This document shows positions 17,797-27,477 of a DNA stretch of 64,000 bases, one piece after another (position 1 is the first letter of the stretch; the number at the start of each line of letters is the position of its first letter). The stretch is taken from positions 310,001 through 374,000 of the forward strand of contig NZ_JAGYPD010000004.1 of NCBI RefSeq assembly GCF_018343515.1, in the 5' to 3' direction. The notes below the pieces were generated by a model. The model worked only from the letters and a program-made list of their open reading frames with translations. It had not been told where the DNA came from and searched no databases. The DNA comes from Bacillus sp. FJAT-50079. GTDB lineage: Bacteria > Bacillota > Bacilli > Bacillales > Bacillaceae_C. The translations under genes and the position numbers were made by a program.

Positions 17797-18698
17797 ATAT
17801 TAAGCTTGGTACTGCTCCAAACTCATGGGGAATATGGTTTCCTAAAAACGAAAAACAAATACCTTGGGAACGCTGTTTAAATGAGATGGAAAATGCAGGA
17901 TATGAAGGCGTTGAGCTTGGCCCATGGGGCTATCTTCCCAATGAATTCAAGCGACTAAAAGAGGAACTGGAAAAGAGAAATCTTCAACTGACAGCAACAA
18001 CACTTATGGGCGATTTAACCTCTGACAGAAAAACAGAAGAAATGCTAGCATTATTAGACGATATGGCGCACTTACAATTAAAATTTCCAAGCGCTAAGTA
18101 TGTTGTTTTAATCGATGATTGCTATACGGATCTTTTTACTGGTAAACAAATTAGGCCAAGAATATTAAATGATTCTGAATGGGATAAGCTCATTCAAAAT
18201 ATTAATCTAATCAAAAATTATGCAAAATCACAGTACGGTCTTGAAGTAGTATTTCATCCACATGCAGAAACCCATGTCGAAACAGAAGAACAAATTGAGC
18301 GATTATTAAAGAATACAGATGTACAACTCTGTCTTGATACAGGGCATCATGCATATGCTGGTGGTGATCCTGTTGCATTTATGCAAAAATATCATCAACG
18401 GATTTCGTATCTTCATATAAAAAACTGTGATTTAAGGATAAGAGAAAGAATGAAAGAGGAACAATGGTCATTAGCTAAAGCTGTGAGTGAAGATATCATG
18501 TGTGAGCCTAAGTTCGGTGTGGTAAATATGGTTGAACTGACGGAAGTTTTGCGCGACGTAAATTTTAATGGTTGGGCAATTGTTGAGCAAGATATGTATC
18601 CAGCTCCATTTGATAAGCCTTTTCCGATAGCTAAACGAACAAGAGAGTATTTAGTAAAAATCGGGATGGTACAAAATACGATGGACTTAAAAATATAA
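17793..18698 (+). CDS. Sugar phosphate isomerase/epimerase-type TIM barrel (IolE/IolI-like)
   Basis: The 301-residue xylose-isomerase-like TIM barrel starts GTAPNSWGIWFP, like IolE. Candidate metal ligands occur in GVELGPWGY, VVFHPHAETH, CLDTGHHAY and the C-terminal WAIVEQDMYP, the usual Glu/Asp/His/Glu set. It overlaps the preceding dehydrogenase gene by 4 bp and a terminator follows. A 2-keto-inositol dehydratase or an inosose isomerase are both possible; the clear IolE lies at 25330, so this may handle another cyclitol stereoisomer. Confidence 0.8.
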   Translation: MNIKLGTAPNSWGIWFPKNEKQIPWERCLNEMENAGYEGVELGPWGYLPNEFKRLKEELEKRNLQLTATTLMGDLTSDRKTEEMLALLDDMAHLQLKFPSAKYVVLIDDCYTDLFTGKQIRPRILNDSEWDKLIQNINLIKNYAKSQYGLEVVFHPHAETHVETEEQIERLLKNTDVQLCLDTGHHAYAGGDPVAFMQKYHQRISYLHIKNCDLRIRERMKEEQWSLAKAVSEDIMCEPKFGVVNMVELTEVLRDVNFNGWAIVEQDMYPAPFDKPFPIAKRTREYLVKIGMVQNTMDLKI

Positions 18699-18712
18699 AT
18701 CAAAAGTTATAG

Positions 18713-18757
18713 TTCCCTACCTTGATATCTAAAGGATTATTGGTAGGGAATATTTTT
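18713..18757 (+). terminator. Intrinsic terminator of the 16651-18698 operon
   Basis: TTCCCTACC (18713-18721) pairs with GGTAGGGAA (18742-18750), followed by TATTTTTT. The minus strand from about 18906 down to 18700 has an open frame of about 70 codons with no start codon; I do not call it. Confidence 0.8.
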
Positions 18758-18935
18758 TCTCTTAATCTTTCCCGCGGTAATACTTTTGTTATAAAGTGGA
18801 GCTGATGAATCTTCGCTGGAGTGAATTTATAACTAATCAAGTAATTAGGGAGATAATTGACCGTAAATTCAGAATCTAATAGACGCTTTAAAATTTTGAT
18901 GGTAATATGATATTATCTAGCATTACACTAAGTGA

Positions 18936-18948
18936 GTAAGCGCTAACC
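18936..18948. promoter_or_regulatory. Putative LacI-family operator before the MDR dehydrogenase
   Basis: GTAAGCGCTAACC (18936-18948) is an imperfect copy of the GTTAAGCGCTTAAC palindrome found throughout the inositol island, 37 bp before the next gene. Confidence 0.5.
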
Positions 18949-18985
18949 TTTTAGAGGGTTAGTCTACTAAAATAGGAGGAGTTAG

Positions 18986-20020
18986 ATGAAAACGTTAACA
19001 AAGGTGAAACCAGGTTTAGACGGAGTAAAATTATTAGAAATAGAAGAACCGCAGATAAAAAGTAAGGAAATAAAAGTGAAAATTCATGCTGCGGGCATTT
19101 GTGGGACAGATATGCATATTATTAAAGATGAATATCCATGCAACTATCCTGTTGTGATGGGGCATGAATATGCGGGAACGGTAATGGAAGTAGGTTCTGA
19201 AGTAACTGAATTCCAAATTGGTGATAGAGTTGTTTCGTTAACTGCCGCTGTTACATGCAAAGATTGTGAGTATTGTAGATCTGGATTATTTATGTTATGT
19301 GATGAGCGATTATCAATAGGTTCCGGCGTAAATGGTGCATTCGCACAGTTCATGGTAATACCAGAAGAAATTGCATATAAAATTCCCTCTAATGTAACAC
19401 TAGAAGAAGCTGCATTGACTGAGCCTTTGGCTTGTATGGTTCGTTGTGTTATCGAAAGAGGATCAGTAAAAGCGGGAGACTATGTGCTTATTTCAGGACC
19501 GGGGACGATTGGTTTACTTACTATGCAAGTTGCAAAAGCGAATGGAGGAAATGTAATTGTCATTGGTACTTCCGCGGATCGTGAAAGGTTGCACCTGGCC
19601 GCAGAGTTAGGCGCTTTTACAACGATTGTTATTGATGAAGAGGACGTGGAACAAAAAATCACTGAAATCACCGGCGGCTCGGGCGTAGATGTTGCATTCG
19701 AATGTGCTGGAGTGGAAGCATCTGCTCATAATTGTTTAAAATTGTTGAAAAAGACAGGATTATATATCCAGGTTGGGTTATATGGAAAAAACATCATGTT
19801 TGATATGGACTTAGCTCTAACAAAAGAGATTAATATAACAAATGGCTTTGCATCAGAACCAACCTCTTGGGAAAGGGCGCTTAGATTGTTAGAAAATAAA
19901 CAGGTCAACGTAGCTCCATTAATTTCTACAAAATTTACTTTGGATCAATGGCAAGAAGCAATTGATATGGTTGATAATAAACAAGCATACAAGGTACTGT
20001 TTATTCCTAATGGCGAGTAA
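18986..20020 (+). CDS. Zinc-dependent medium-chain alcohol/polyol dehydrogenase
   Basis: The 344-residue MDR enzyme has catalytic-zinc motif CGTDMH (Cys39 area) with GHEYAGTVMEVG, four structural-zinc cysteines in CKDCEYCRSGLFMLC (near residues 92-106) and the Rossmann motif GPGTIG near 173. It resembles the sorbitol/threonine dehydrogenase group. Ribosome-binding site AGGAGGAG is 5 bp from the ATG. It stands alone between a putative operator and the LacI gene, so it is probably part of that regulon and oxidises a polyol, cyclitol or sugar acid. Confidence 0.88.
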   Translation: MKTLTKVKPGLDGVKLLEIEEPQIKSKEIKVKIHAAGICGTDMHIIKDEYPCNYPVVMGHEYAGTVMEVGSEVTEFQIGDRVVSLTAAVTCKDCEYCRSGLFMLCDERLSIGSGVNGAFAQFMVIPEEIAYKIPSNVTLEEAALTEPLACMVRCVIERGSVKAGDYVLISGPGTIGLLTMQVAKANGGNVIVIGTSADRERLHLAAELGAFTTIVIDEEDVEQKITEITGGSGVDVAFECAGVEASAHNCLKLLKKTGLYIQVGLYGKNIMFDMDLALTKEINITNGFASEPTSWERALRLLENKQVNVAPLISTKFTLDQWQEAIDMVDNKQAYKVLFIPNGE

Positions 20021-20059
20021 GCTCCAAAGATAGGAAATGCATAAATAAATAAGTAATAT

Positions 20060-20089
20060 TTGTGAAAACGCTAATTCTAATAGTATAAT
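20060..20089 (+). promoter_or_regulatory. Promoter and operator of the LacI gene
   Basis: TTGTGA (20060-20065), an 18-bp spacer and TATAAT (20084-20089) form a sigma-A promoter. TGAAAACGCTAATT at 20063-20076 lies across the -35 and spacer. It matches cre at 13 of 14 positions and also resembles the island palindrome, so autoregulation or CcpA control are both possible. Confidence 0.55.
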
Positions 20090-20155
20090 TAAATGGTTTG
20101 AATATATAGAATTAAGTAAACTTACAAGGCTACTTATTTTATGAGGAGAGAAAAA

Positions 20156-21214
20156 ATGAAAGTAACGATTTATGATGTGGCAAAAGAAGCGAATGTTTCG
20201 ATTGCAACTGTTTCAAAGGTCATTAATAAAACGGGGCGCATCAGTGAAAGAACGAAAAGAAGAGTGCTTGAAGTTATGAAACAACTCGATTATCAGCCCA
20301 ATATGTTAGCATCTGCATTAATGGGAAAACAAACAAAAACAATTGGATTACTTATTCCGGATTTGGCTAACCCATTCTTTTCAGAACTTGCGAGAAGTAT
20401 TGAAGATAAGGGTCATGAGTTGGGATATAATCTTGTCATTTGCAGCACCGATTATCAAATGGATAAGGAAAATAAATACTTAAGCCTTTTAAAACAAAAA
20501 AGCGTTGATGGTTTTATTCTTGCTTCTGGATTTGAAAATTTAGATAAAGTAAAAGAATTAATGCAACAAGAGATACCAGTAGCGATCGTTGCTCGTGATT
20601 TTCCGATGTTTTCCATTAATGCTGTCGCTTTGGATGATTTTATGGGGGGATATTTAGCAGCCTCTCACCTCATTGAACTAGGTCATACAACGATTGGTGT
20701 AATAGGTCGTGATGTTTGGAGCAATAGGGAAAGAATTCGTGGCTTTAAACAGGCATTAGCGGAAAATAATCTAACATTCATTGATTACTTTGAACTTATT
20801 AAAGATATTAGTGATATGAAAGCGGGAAAAGGGATCGATCATGTGAAAGCTGCGAAAGAGATTATGAATAAGTATTTACTTCAACAAAATAGACCAACTG
20901 CTATTTTTGCTTGTAACGATTTGTTGGCAATTGGCGCGATTCAAGCAGCGAAGGAATATGGATTAAATGTACCAGAACAACTTTCGGTTGTAGGTTTTGA
21001 TAATACGCTTATTGCAACGATTGTAGAACCCCCTTTAACAACCATCGCCCAACCAATCCAAAATATGGGGACTGAAGTAATGAATTTAATGGTTTCTATG
21101 ATAAAAGGGGAACGAAAAGAGAAAGTACGAATGACGCTTCTTCCGTCTTTGGTCATAAGGGAATCAGCGGTTCATTTAAAACAAAATGATGTTGCAAAAT
21201 GCAGTAGTAAATAA
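20156..21214 (+). CDS. LacI-family transcription regulator, candidate master regulator of the inositol island
   Basis: The 352-residue regulator has the N-terminal LacI HTH (TIYDVAKEANVSIATVSKVI, residues 4-23), a hinge helix with PNMLASALMGK, and a periplasmic-binding-protein-like effector domain starting TIGLLIPDLANPFF. ATG 20156 follows GAGGAGAG; an in-frame ATG at 20141 precedes that site. It is followed by the iolG/iolD/iolB/iolE genes. Many palindromes with the central AAGCGCTT typical of LacI-family operators occur in front of those genes. This would replace the DeoR-type IolR of B. subtilis. The effector is inferred to be an inositol intermediate. Confidence 0.9.
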   Translation: MKVTIYDVAKEANVSIATVSKVINKTGRISERTKRRVLEVMKQLDYQPNMLASALMGKQTKTIGLLIPDLANPFFSELARSIEDKGHELGYNLVICSTDYQMDKENKYLSLLKQKSVDGFILASGFENLDKVKELMQQEIPVAIVARDFPMFSINAVALDDFMGGYLAASHLIELGHTTIGVIGRDVWSNRERIRGFKQALAENNLTFIDYFELIKDISDMKAGKGIDHVKAAKEIMNKYLLQQNRPTAIFACNDLLAIGAIQAAKEYGLNVPEQLSVVGFDNTLIATIVEPPLTTIAQPIQNMGTEVMNLMVSMIKGERKEKVRMTLLPSLVIRESAVHLKQNDVAKCSSK

Positions 21215-21322
21215 ATGGAAGTAATTAATAAAACTACTTATAAAAGTATTGATTTTTCACACAAGTTAAAATAAAATGAAAAGTGTGTAAGGAAGACAGC
21301 TTTACTAAAGTGCCTTCTTTTA

Positions 21323-21408
21323 GGTAAGCGCTTAACTTGTTGTTCAAAAATAAAACATAGTATATCATTGTTTGTTTTGTTCAGAGAACTACTTAGGTAA
21401 GCGCTTTA
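21323..21408. promoter_or_regulatory. Two LacI-type operators flanking a promoter before iolG-like/iolD
   Basis: GGTAAGCGCTTAAC (from 21323) and GGTAAGCGCTTTA (21396-21408) have cores 73 bp apart, about seven helical turns. Between them TTGTTC (21340-21345), a 17-bp spacer and TATCAT (21363-21368) form a plausible sigma-A promoter, so looping or roadblock repression is likely. Confidence 0.65.
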
Positions 21409-21469
21409 TTTACGTTTGTATGTAATAGATTTTTGTAACTGATAACGCCATGGAGAAAGGTATGATGGT

Positions 21470-22471
21470 ATGAACAAAAAAGTTCGTTGTGCTGTATTTG
21501 GTGTAGGAAGACTTGGATTTGTTCATGCAACGAATGCAGCGACTCGCATTCCAAATGCAGAAGTTGTAACAATCGTTGCTTCAAGAAAGGAAAGTGCAGA
21601 AAAGGCTGCTCGCGAGTTAGGAGTAAAAAACTGGACAGATAATCCGCAAGACGTATTTAATGATACTTCCATTGATGCCGTCATTATTGTTAGTCCAACA
21701 ACGACTCATGCAGAATTAATTATCCAAGCAGCTAGAAGTAAAAAGCATATCTTTGTTGATAAGCCACTAACTGAAACAGTTGAACAAGCTGATGAAGTGA
21801 TTAAGGAGATTGCTGAAAATAACGTATATTGCCAGGTTGGATTTATGAGACGCTTTGACCCAGCCTATGCGGAGGCGAAAAAAAGAATTATGCAAGGGGA
21901 TATTGGAAAACCTCTTTATTATAAAGGGATAAGCCGTGATCCTGGTTCACCTCCAGAAGATTTTATTAAATATAGCGGCGGTATTTTCATTGATATGTGT
22001 ATTCACGAATTTGACATTGCTCGTTTTCTTATTGGAGATGAGGTGAAATCAGTTCAAGCGTTTGGTGAAGTGCAAGTACATCCATTTATGAAAAAATATG
22101 GAGATGTCGATCAATCAATGACTTTCCTTACTTTTAAAAACGGTGCAGCTGCTGACGTTGAAGGAAGTCGGAATTCCTCGTTTGGTTACGATATTCGTGG
22201 AGAAGTAGTAGGAACTGAGGGAGCCATTCAAATTGGCTCACTTCAATACCATAACAATATCATTTTAACGAAAAATAAAAGCTACCATGATAATGTTCCG
22301 AGCTTTCCGATTAGATTCCAAGATTCATTTTTACTTGAGTTAGAGGATTTTATCGACTGTATTCAAAAGGGCAGGAGACCGCTTGTAGATGAACATGATG
22401 GCAAAGCTTCCTTAGAAGTAGCTGTTGCGGCTGATCGTTCATTTAAAAAGAATGAAGTTGTTTTTCTATAA
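21470..22471 (+). CDS. Gfo/Idh/MocA oxidoreductase, inositol 2-dehydrogenase-like
   Basis: The 333-residue protein has Rossmann motif FGVGRLGFVHA, the lysine-bearing motif VDKPLTE near residue 98 (usually EKP) and DMCIH near 176, the Asp-x3-His pair of inositol dehydrogenase. QVGFMRRFDPAYAEAKKRI is nearly identical in the paralogues at 26372 and 41682, so the three form one subfamily. It is first in a run with iolD and iolB downstream of the double operator, so oxidation of an inositol to inosose is the likely reaction. Which stereoisomer each paralogue uses cannot be told. Confidence 0.88.
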   Translation: MNKKVRCAVFGVGRLGFVHATNAATRIPNAEVVTIVASRKESAEKAARELGVKNWTDNPQDVFNDTSIDAVIIVSPTTTHAELIIQAARSKKHIFVDKPLTETVEQADEVIKEIAENNVYCQVGFMRRFDPAYAEAKKRIMQGDIGKPLYYKGISRDPGSPPEDFIKYSGGIFIDMCIHEFDIARFLIGDEVKSVQAFGEVQVHPFMKKYGDVDQSMTFLTFKNGAAADVEGSRNSSFGYDIRGEVVGTEGAIQIGSLQYHNNIILTKNKSYHDNVPSFPIRFQDSFLLELEDFIDCIQKGRRPLVDEHDGKASLEVAVAADRSFKKNEVVFL

Positions 22472-22494
22472 TATTTGTGGAGGGAGAATAATCG

Positions 22495-24360
22495 ATGAAA
22501 ACAATTCGTTTAACGATGGCACAAGCGCTTTTAAAATTTTTGGACAAACAATATGTTCATTTTGATGGAGAGGAAAGAAAATTTGTAAAAGGAGTATTTG
22601 GAATCTTCGGACATGGGAATGTCACAGGGATGGGAGAGGCTTTAGAACATGCGGCAGGAGACCTTGTCTATTTGCAAGGTAAGAATGAGCAAGGGATGGT
22701 TCATACCGCAGCTGCTTATGCAAAGCAAAAAAACAGATTAGAAATCTATGCTTGTACTTCATCAGTCGGACCTGGTGCATTAAATATGGTGACTGCAGCA
22801 GCAACTGCAACGGTCAATCGAATCCCTGTACTCTTGTTACCTGGTGATATCTTTGCAAGCCGCCAGCCAGACCCGGTGTTACAGCAAGTAGAAGATCCAG
22901 CAGATTATACGATATCAGCGAATGATGCATTTAAGCCAGTGAGCAAATATTGGGATCGAATTTCAAGACCAGAACAGTTAATGACTGCAGCGATCAATGC
23001 CATGCGTGTCTTGACTGATCCAGTTGAAACTGGAGCGGTGACGTTAGCTCTACCACAAGATGTACAAGCTGAAGCTTATGATTATCCAGAAGAATTTTTC
23101 AAAAAACGTGTTCATTATATTGAGCGAAGAACACCATCAATAGAAGCTGTACAACGGGCAGTTGAACTGATTTCTAGAAAGAAAAATCCAATTATCATTG
23201 CAGGTGGAGGTGCCCACTATTCATTTGCAACAGAAGAACTAGCTACCTTTGCAGAAACATTTAATATTCCTGTTGGGGAAACGCAGGCAGGAAAAAGTGC
23301 ACTATCTTGGAAGCATGAAATGAATATGGGGAGTATCGGGGCAACCGGGTCAGAGGCTTCTAATATTCTAGCAAAAGAAGCGGATCTTGTTATAGCCATC
23401 GGGACAAGGTTATCCGATTTCTCTACTTCTTCAAAGACAGCATTTGCAAATCCAGAGGTTGAATTTCTAAATATAAATGTAAGCCCTTTCGATGCGATGA
23501 AGCTAGATTCACAAATGCTAGTAGCAGATGCAAAAACGGCTTTACAACTATTGACGAATGAACTGCAAGCTAAAGACTATCAAAGTCGTCATGAAATTAG
23601 CAGATTACAAGAGTTGAAAGAAAACTGGAATCAAGAAGTGGATAGACTATATGCAGATATACGTGATAATGGATTATCACAGACGCGCGTACTTGGTGAG
23701 ATTAATCAATTCATTGATGAAAAAGATATTATTGTTTGTGCTGCCGGAAGTATGCCGGGAGATTTGCATCGCCTTTGGAGAACGACAGAACCGAAAACAT
23801 ATCATATGGAATATGGGTTTTCATGTATGGGATATGAAGTAGCTGGGGCATTAGGAATAAAAATGGCGGAGCAAGATCAGGAAGTATATGCGCTTGTTGG
23901 GGATGGAAGCTATTTAATGATGCATTCAGAACTTGTGACAAGTTTACAGGAAAAGAAGAAAATTACGATTTTACTGCTTGATAATAATGGGTATCAATGC
24001 ATTCATAACTTACAAGTCGGCCAAGGAAGCGATGGATTCGGGAATGAGTTCCGTTATCGTTCTGAGGAAGATAATCGACTAACAGGAGAATATCTACAAA
24101 TAGATTTTGCTGCAAATGCAAGAAGTTTAGGAGCCAAAGGGTACTCCGTTCGCACACTTGATGAATTAAAAGGGGCACTAGAAAATGCGAAAAACGAAAC
24201 AGTATCTACATTGATAGATATTAAAGTGTTGCCGGGAACATGTACAACTGGATATGAATCATGGTGGCGCTTAGGAGTGCCAGAAGTCTCAAACAGTGAA
24301 AAGGTACAACGAGCACATAGAGATATGGAAGCGAAGGCAGAAGAAGCAAGAAAATATTAA
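22495..24360 (+). CDS. iolD: 3D-(3,5/4)-trihydroxycyclohexane-1,2-dione acylhydrolase
   Basis: The 621-residue thiamine-diphosphate enzyme opens the cyclohexane-dione ring to 5-deoxy-D-glucuronate, the third step of the myo-inositol pathway. The N-terminal Pyr domain carries [14 protein letters not shown], the middle domain [11 protein letters not shown], and the C-terminal PP domain the ThDP motif [15 protein letters not shown] with [11 protein letters not shown]. Length matches IolD (about 637 in B. subtilis). RBS GGAGGGAG precedes the ATG 23 bp after the iolG-like gene, and iolB follows after 16 bp. Confidence 0.96.
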   Translation: MKTIRLTMAQALLKFLDKQYVHFDGEERKFVKGVFGIFGHGNVTGMGEALEHAAGDLVYLQGKNEQGMVHTAAAYAKQKNRLEIYACTSSVGPGALNMVTAAATATVNRIPVLLLPGDIFASRQPDPVLQQVEDPADYTISANDAFKPVSKYWDRISRPEQLMTAAINAMRVLTDPVETGAVTLALPQDVQAEAYDYPEEFFKKRVHYIERRTPSIEAVQRAVELISRKKNPIIIAGGGAHYSFATEELATFAETFNIPVGETQAGKSALSWKHEMNMGSIGATGSEASNILAKEADLVIAIGTRLSDFSTSSKTAFANPEVEFLNINVSPFDAMKLDSQMLVADAKTALQLLTNELQAKDYQSRHEISRLQELKENWNQEVDRLYADIRDNGLSQTRVLGEINQFIDEKDIIVCAAGSMPGDLHRLWRTTEPKTYHMEYGFSCMGYEVAGALGIKMAEQDQEVYALVGDGSYLMMHSELVTSLQEKKKITILLLDNNGYQCIHNLQVGQGSDGFGNEFRYRSEEDNRLTGEYLQIDFAANARSLGAKGYSVRTLDELKGALENAKNETVSTLIDIKVLPGTCTTGYESWWRLGVPEVSNSEKVQRAHRDMEAKAEEARKY

Positions 24361-24376
24361 TGAGGAGGAAAAGAAC

Positions 24377-25201
24377 ATGTCAAAACTACTAGAATCATCG
24401 AAATTAGTCGTACCGTCAAAAGAGCAACCTGAACAAGATGGGAATATTTTACGAATCACTCCAGAATCCGCTAATTGGAAATACGTTGGCTTTGAAGTGT
24501 ATCAGCTGAAAGAAGGGCAAGTATTTGAAAAAGAAACACATGATCAGGAAATGGCAGTTGTGCTGCTTTCGGGTCTTGCAAATGCGACGACTAAACTTCA
24601 ATCTTTGAATCAAATTGGTAAAAGAATGAGTGTGTTTGAAAAAACACCTGCTTACACTGTCTATATTCCTAACGATGATGCCATAAAAATAGAAGCGCTT
24701 ACTCATTTAGAAATCGCAGTATGCACTGCCCCTGGAAAAGGTACATATGAAGCGAGACTGATTAGCCCTGAAGATGTTGAGGTCGCTAATCGTGGATCGG
24801 GGAGCATGCAGCGAGAAATTCACAATATTCTACCGGAGAACAAGCATGCAGATAGTCTATTTGTCATTGAAGTATTTACACCACAAGGAAACTGGTCAAG
24901 CTTTCCACCTCATAAACATGATCAAGATAATTTGCCGCATGAAACGTATTTGGAAGAAACGTATTATCATAAAATTAATCCGGCAGATCGGGGCTTTGCT
25001 ATCCAACGTGTATATAATGACGACCGTTCATTGGATGAAACGATTGTTGTAAAGGATGGGCAAGTTGTTCTTGTGCCGGAAGGATATCACCCGGTTTCAG
25101 CTCCACCAGGATACGATTTATACTATTTAAATGTAATGGCAGGGCCAATCAGAAAATGGCAGTTTACAAACGACAAAGATCATGAATGGTTAATGAAGTG
25201 A
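24377..25201 (+). CDS. iolB: 5-deoxy-glucuronate isomerase
   Basis: The 274-residue cupin-type isomerase converts 5-deoxy-glucuronate to 5-dehydro-2-deoxy-gluconate. It has SSFPPHKHDQDNLPHE and EETYYHKINP, the His/Glu metal site of IolB, near residues 172-195, and the ending WLMK. ATG 24377 follows GAGGAGG; the frame runs upstream into iolD with no site. A second IolB lies at 45065 with the same motifs (about 60% identical by eye). It is cotranscribed with iolD. Confidence 0.95.
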   Translation: MSKLLESSKLVVPSKEQPEQDGNILRITPESANWKYVGFEVYQLKEGQVFEKETHDQEMAVVLLSGLANATTKLQSLNQIGKRMSVFEKTPAYTVYIPNDDAIKIEALTHLEIAVCTAPGKGTYEARLISPEDVEVANRGSGSMQREIHNILPENKHADSLFVIEVFTPQGNWSSFPPHKHDQDNLPHETYLEETYYHKINPADRGFAIQRVYNDDRSLDETIVVKDGQVVLVPEGYHPVSAPPGYDLYYLNVMAGPIRKWQFTNDKDHEWLMK

Positions 25202-25246
25202 TCAATCATATACGGGTGCATAAAGACGAAGAGCGAAATGAAGAAG

Positions 25247-25278
25247 GTTCACAAAGTCCATTTCATGACTTTGTGAAC
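25247..25278 (+). other. Intercistronic stem-loop between iolB and iolE
   Basis: A perfect 12-bp stem (GTTCACAAAGTC, 25247-25258, with GACTTTGTGAAC, 25267-25278) has an 8-nt loop and no T run. It is more likely an mRNA processing or stability element than a terminator. Confidence 0.6.
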
Positions 25279-25329
25279 ATCTACGTGCTTTCTTAAAGCA
25301 AGAAAAAACCTATTATAGGAGGGATATAA

Positions 25330-26268
25330 ATGTCATCGTTCAATCTTCCGTTTAATCTAGGCATTCATCCAATTAACTGGGTAGGAGAAGATGTATTGGA
25401 GCACGGGGAATTTTACACATATGAGCAGGTAATGGAAGAAATTTCATCATTACTGTTTAAAGGTACGGAAATTAGTAGGAAATTTCCGGAAGATCCTGTG
25501 GAGTTGCAAAAGGCACTTACCCGTTATGGACTTCAGTTAACAACCCAATGGAAATCTGTCTTTTTTTCTGATCCGAATAGACATGAAAGTGAATTGAGAG
25601 CCTATCGTAAACATGTAGAGTTCTTAAAAAAATTTGGTTGTAAAGTCGTTAGTACTGCTGAAATTGGTGGATCGATGCTTAATCAAGATCCTCGGCGTGG
25701 ACAGGACGAAACGGATGTTCAGCGGCTTGATGATGATGGATGGAAATACATGGTAGAAGGCTTGAATAAAGCGGGAGAAATTTGCCGTGAAAACGGAATG
25801 CACTTAGTGTATCACCATCATGCTGGTACTGTCGTGGAACAACCTGAGGAAATCGACCGTTTAATGGAAATGAGTGATCCTCATTTAGTTTCTCTATTAT
25901 ATGATACTGGACACGGTTATTACGGTGGAAATGATCCTGTTCAGCTATTAGAAAAATATTATGATCGTGTTAAATATGTACATTTAAAAGATGTGAGACA
26001 AGAAGTGTTGGACAAAGCTAGAGAGGAAAAATACAGCATTAGACAATGTATTAGAAGTGGTCTTTTCACAGTTCCAGGAGACGGATGTCTCGACTTTTCT
26101 GGTGTTTTTAACATATTAATTGAAAAAGGATATAAAGATTGGGCTTTAATAGAAGGAGAGCAGGATCCATTAATATGTAATCCCTATGAATATGCAAAAA
26201 AATCAAAACAATATATTGGGGAACTTATCCAACAAATTCAAAAAAATAATTTGGAAGGCGTTAAATAA
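25330..26268 (+). CDS. iolE: 2-keto-myo-inositol (inosose) dehydratase
   Basis: The 312-residue TIM-barrel enzyme dehydrates 2-keto-myo-inositol, the second step of the pathway. Family signatures are LGIHPINWVGED at the N-terminus, HLVYHHHAGT near residue 160, LLYDTGHGYYGG, YVHLKDVR, FTVPGDGCLDF and EGEQDP, all matching IolE in order. RBS AGGAGGGA precedes the ATG. It lies 128 bp after iolB, separated by the stem-loop, and probably shares its transcript. Confidence 0.92.
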   Translation: MSSFNLPFNLGIHPINWVGEDVLEHGEFYTYEQVMEEISSLLFKGTEISRKFPEDPVELQKALTRYGLQLTTQWKSVFFSDPNRHESELRAYRKHVEFLKKFGCKVVSTAEIGGSMLNQDPRRGQDETDVQRLDDDGWKYMVEGLNKAGEICRENGMHLVYHHHAGTVVEQPEEIDRLMEMSDPHLVSLLYDTGHGYYGGNDPVQLLEKYYDRVKYVHLKDVRQEVLDKAREEKYSIRQCIRSGLFTVPGDGCLDFSGVFNILIEKGYKDWALIEGEQDPLICNPYEYAKKSKQYIGELIQQIQKNNLEGVK

Positions 26269-26334
26269 AGAAGAATTTTATAGAAAGGATTCCAACCTAA
26301 ATGTAAAAGTAACTTAATTTTAAACAAGGATATA

Positions 26335-26346
26335 TTAAGCGTTTAC
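26335..26346. promoter_or_regulatory. Putative LacI-type operator
   Basis: TTAAGCGTTTAC lies 26 bp before the next start and is a degenerate copy of the island palindrome. Confidence 0.45.
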
Positions 26347-26371
26347 TTAATTGATAAGGAGTTGACAGTTG

Positions 26372-27397
26372 ATGAAAGAAGTTATTCGCTGTGCAGTTTT
26401 AGGGCTAGGAAGATTAGGATATTGGCATGCTGAAAACCTGGCGACGAAAATTAAAGGTGCCGAGCTGGTTTGCGTAATTGATCCCCTTGCAGGTAGAGCA
26501 GAAGAAGTGGCGAGGGAACTAGGAATAAAGAATTGGTCGCAAAATCCAGATGATGCTTTTTTTGACGATACAATTGATGCTATTGTAATCGTTACACCCA
26601 CAAGCACACACGCAGAGATGATTATACGAGCTGCCGAGAATGGAAAGCAAGTTTTTGTTGAAAAACCACTTACTCAAGAGTTAGATGAAGCAGATGAAGT
26701 CATTGAAGTCATTGAAAAACAGAAAACGATTTGCCAAGTAGGGTTTATGAGAAGATTTGATCCAGCCTATGCAGAGGCGAAAAAAAGAATTGACGCTGGA
26801 GATATCGGAACACCACTTTATTTTAAAGGCGTTAGTAGAGATGGAAACGTCCCGCATGAGGAGTTTATTAAACATAGCGGAGGAATTTTCCTAGATATTG
26901 CTATTCATGATTATGATATTGCTCGTTACTTGATGAACCAGGAAGTTAGCTCGATTACTTCAAACGGAAATATTTTACTAGATTCAAACCAATTTATGAA
27001 AAAATATCAGGATGTCGACCAAGGGCTATCATACTTAACTTTTGATTCAGGAGCTTCAGGAGACATCGAAACGATGCGCGTTGCTCCATACGCATACGAT
27101 ATTCGCGGAGAAGTTGTTGGAACGGAGGGAGCGATTCAAATTGGGTCGATGCGGAATAACGATGTGAATATATTTACGAAAAATGGGAGTTCCCACGATT
27201 TAATTCAAGATTTCCCGAGCAGATTTAATGATGCCTATTTATTGGAAATGGTTCATTTTATTGATTGTTTACAAAAAGGTCAACAACCAGTATGTACAGC
27301 AATAGATGGAAAGGTAGCTCTTGAAATTGCTACGGCAGCAACGAAATCATATAAAACAGGGCAAACCGTTCATTTAAAACTAGCGGAAAGGGTTTAA
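26372..27397 (+). CDS. Gfo/Idh/MocA oxidoreductase, inositol 2-dehydrogenase-like
   Basis: The 341-residue protein starts with CAVLGLGRLGYWHAE, has VEKPLTQ (catalytic Lys near residue 97) and DIAIHDYD (Asp-x3-His) near 176. It is the close paralogue of the proteins at 21470 and 41682. I start at ATG 26372, 9 bp after AAGGAG; a TTG codon lies directly before it. It follows iolE and precedes an MDR dehydrogenase gene, with its own operator, so it may be a separately tuned inositol-isomer dehydrogenase. Confidence 0.88.
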   Translation: MKEVIRCAVLGLGRLGYWHAENLATKIKGAELVCVIDPLAGRAEEVARELGIKNWSQNPDDAFFDDTIDAIVIVTPTSTHAEMIIRAAENGKQVFVEKPLTQELDEADEVIEVIEKQKTICQVGFMRRFDPAYAEAKKRIDAGDIGTPLYFKGVSRDGNVPHEEFIKHSGGIFLDIAIHDYDIARYLMNQEVSSITSNGNILLDSNQFMKKYQDVDQGLSYLTFDSGASGDIETMRVAPYAYDIRGEVVGTEGAIQIGSMRNNDVNIFTKNGSSHDLIQDFPSRFNDAYLLEMVHFIDCLQKGQQPVCTAIDGKVALEIATAATKSYKTGQTVHLKLAERV

Positions 27398-27477
27398 TAT
27401 ACAGGAAAAATATAACGTTAACAGACATATCGATTTTATACAATAATATCTCGTAAAACGAACGAGGAGGAATCAAT

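Noticed and set aside
18700-18906. About 70 open codons on the minus strand (contains FITKVLPRERLREKIF)
   Set aside because: It has no start codon and overlaps a good terminator. It may be an SDR-like fragment, but I cannot support it.
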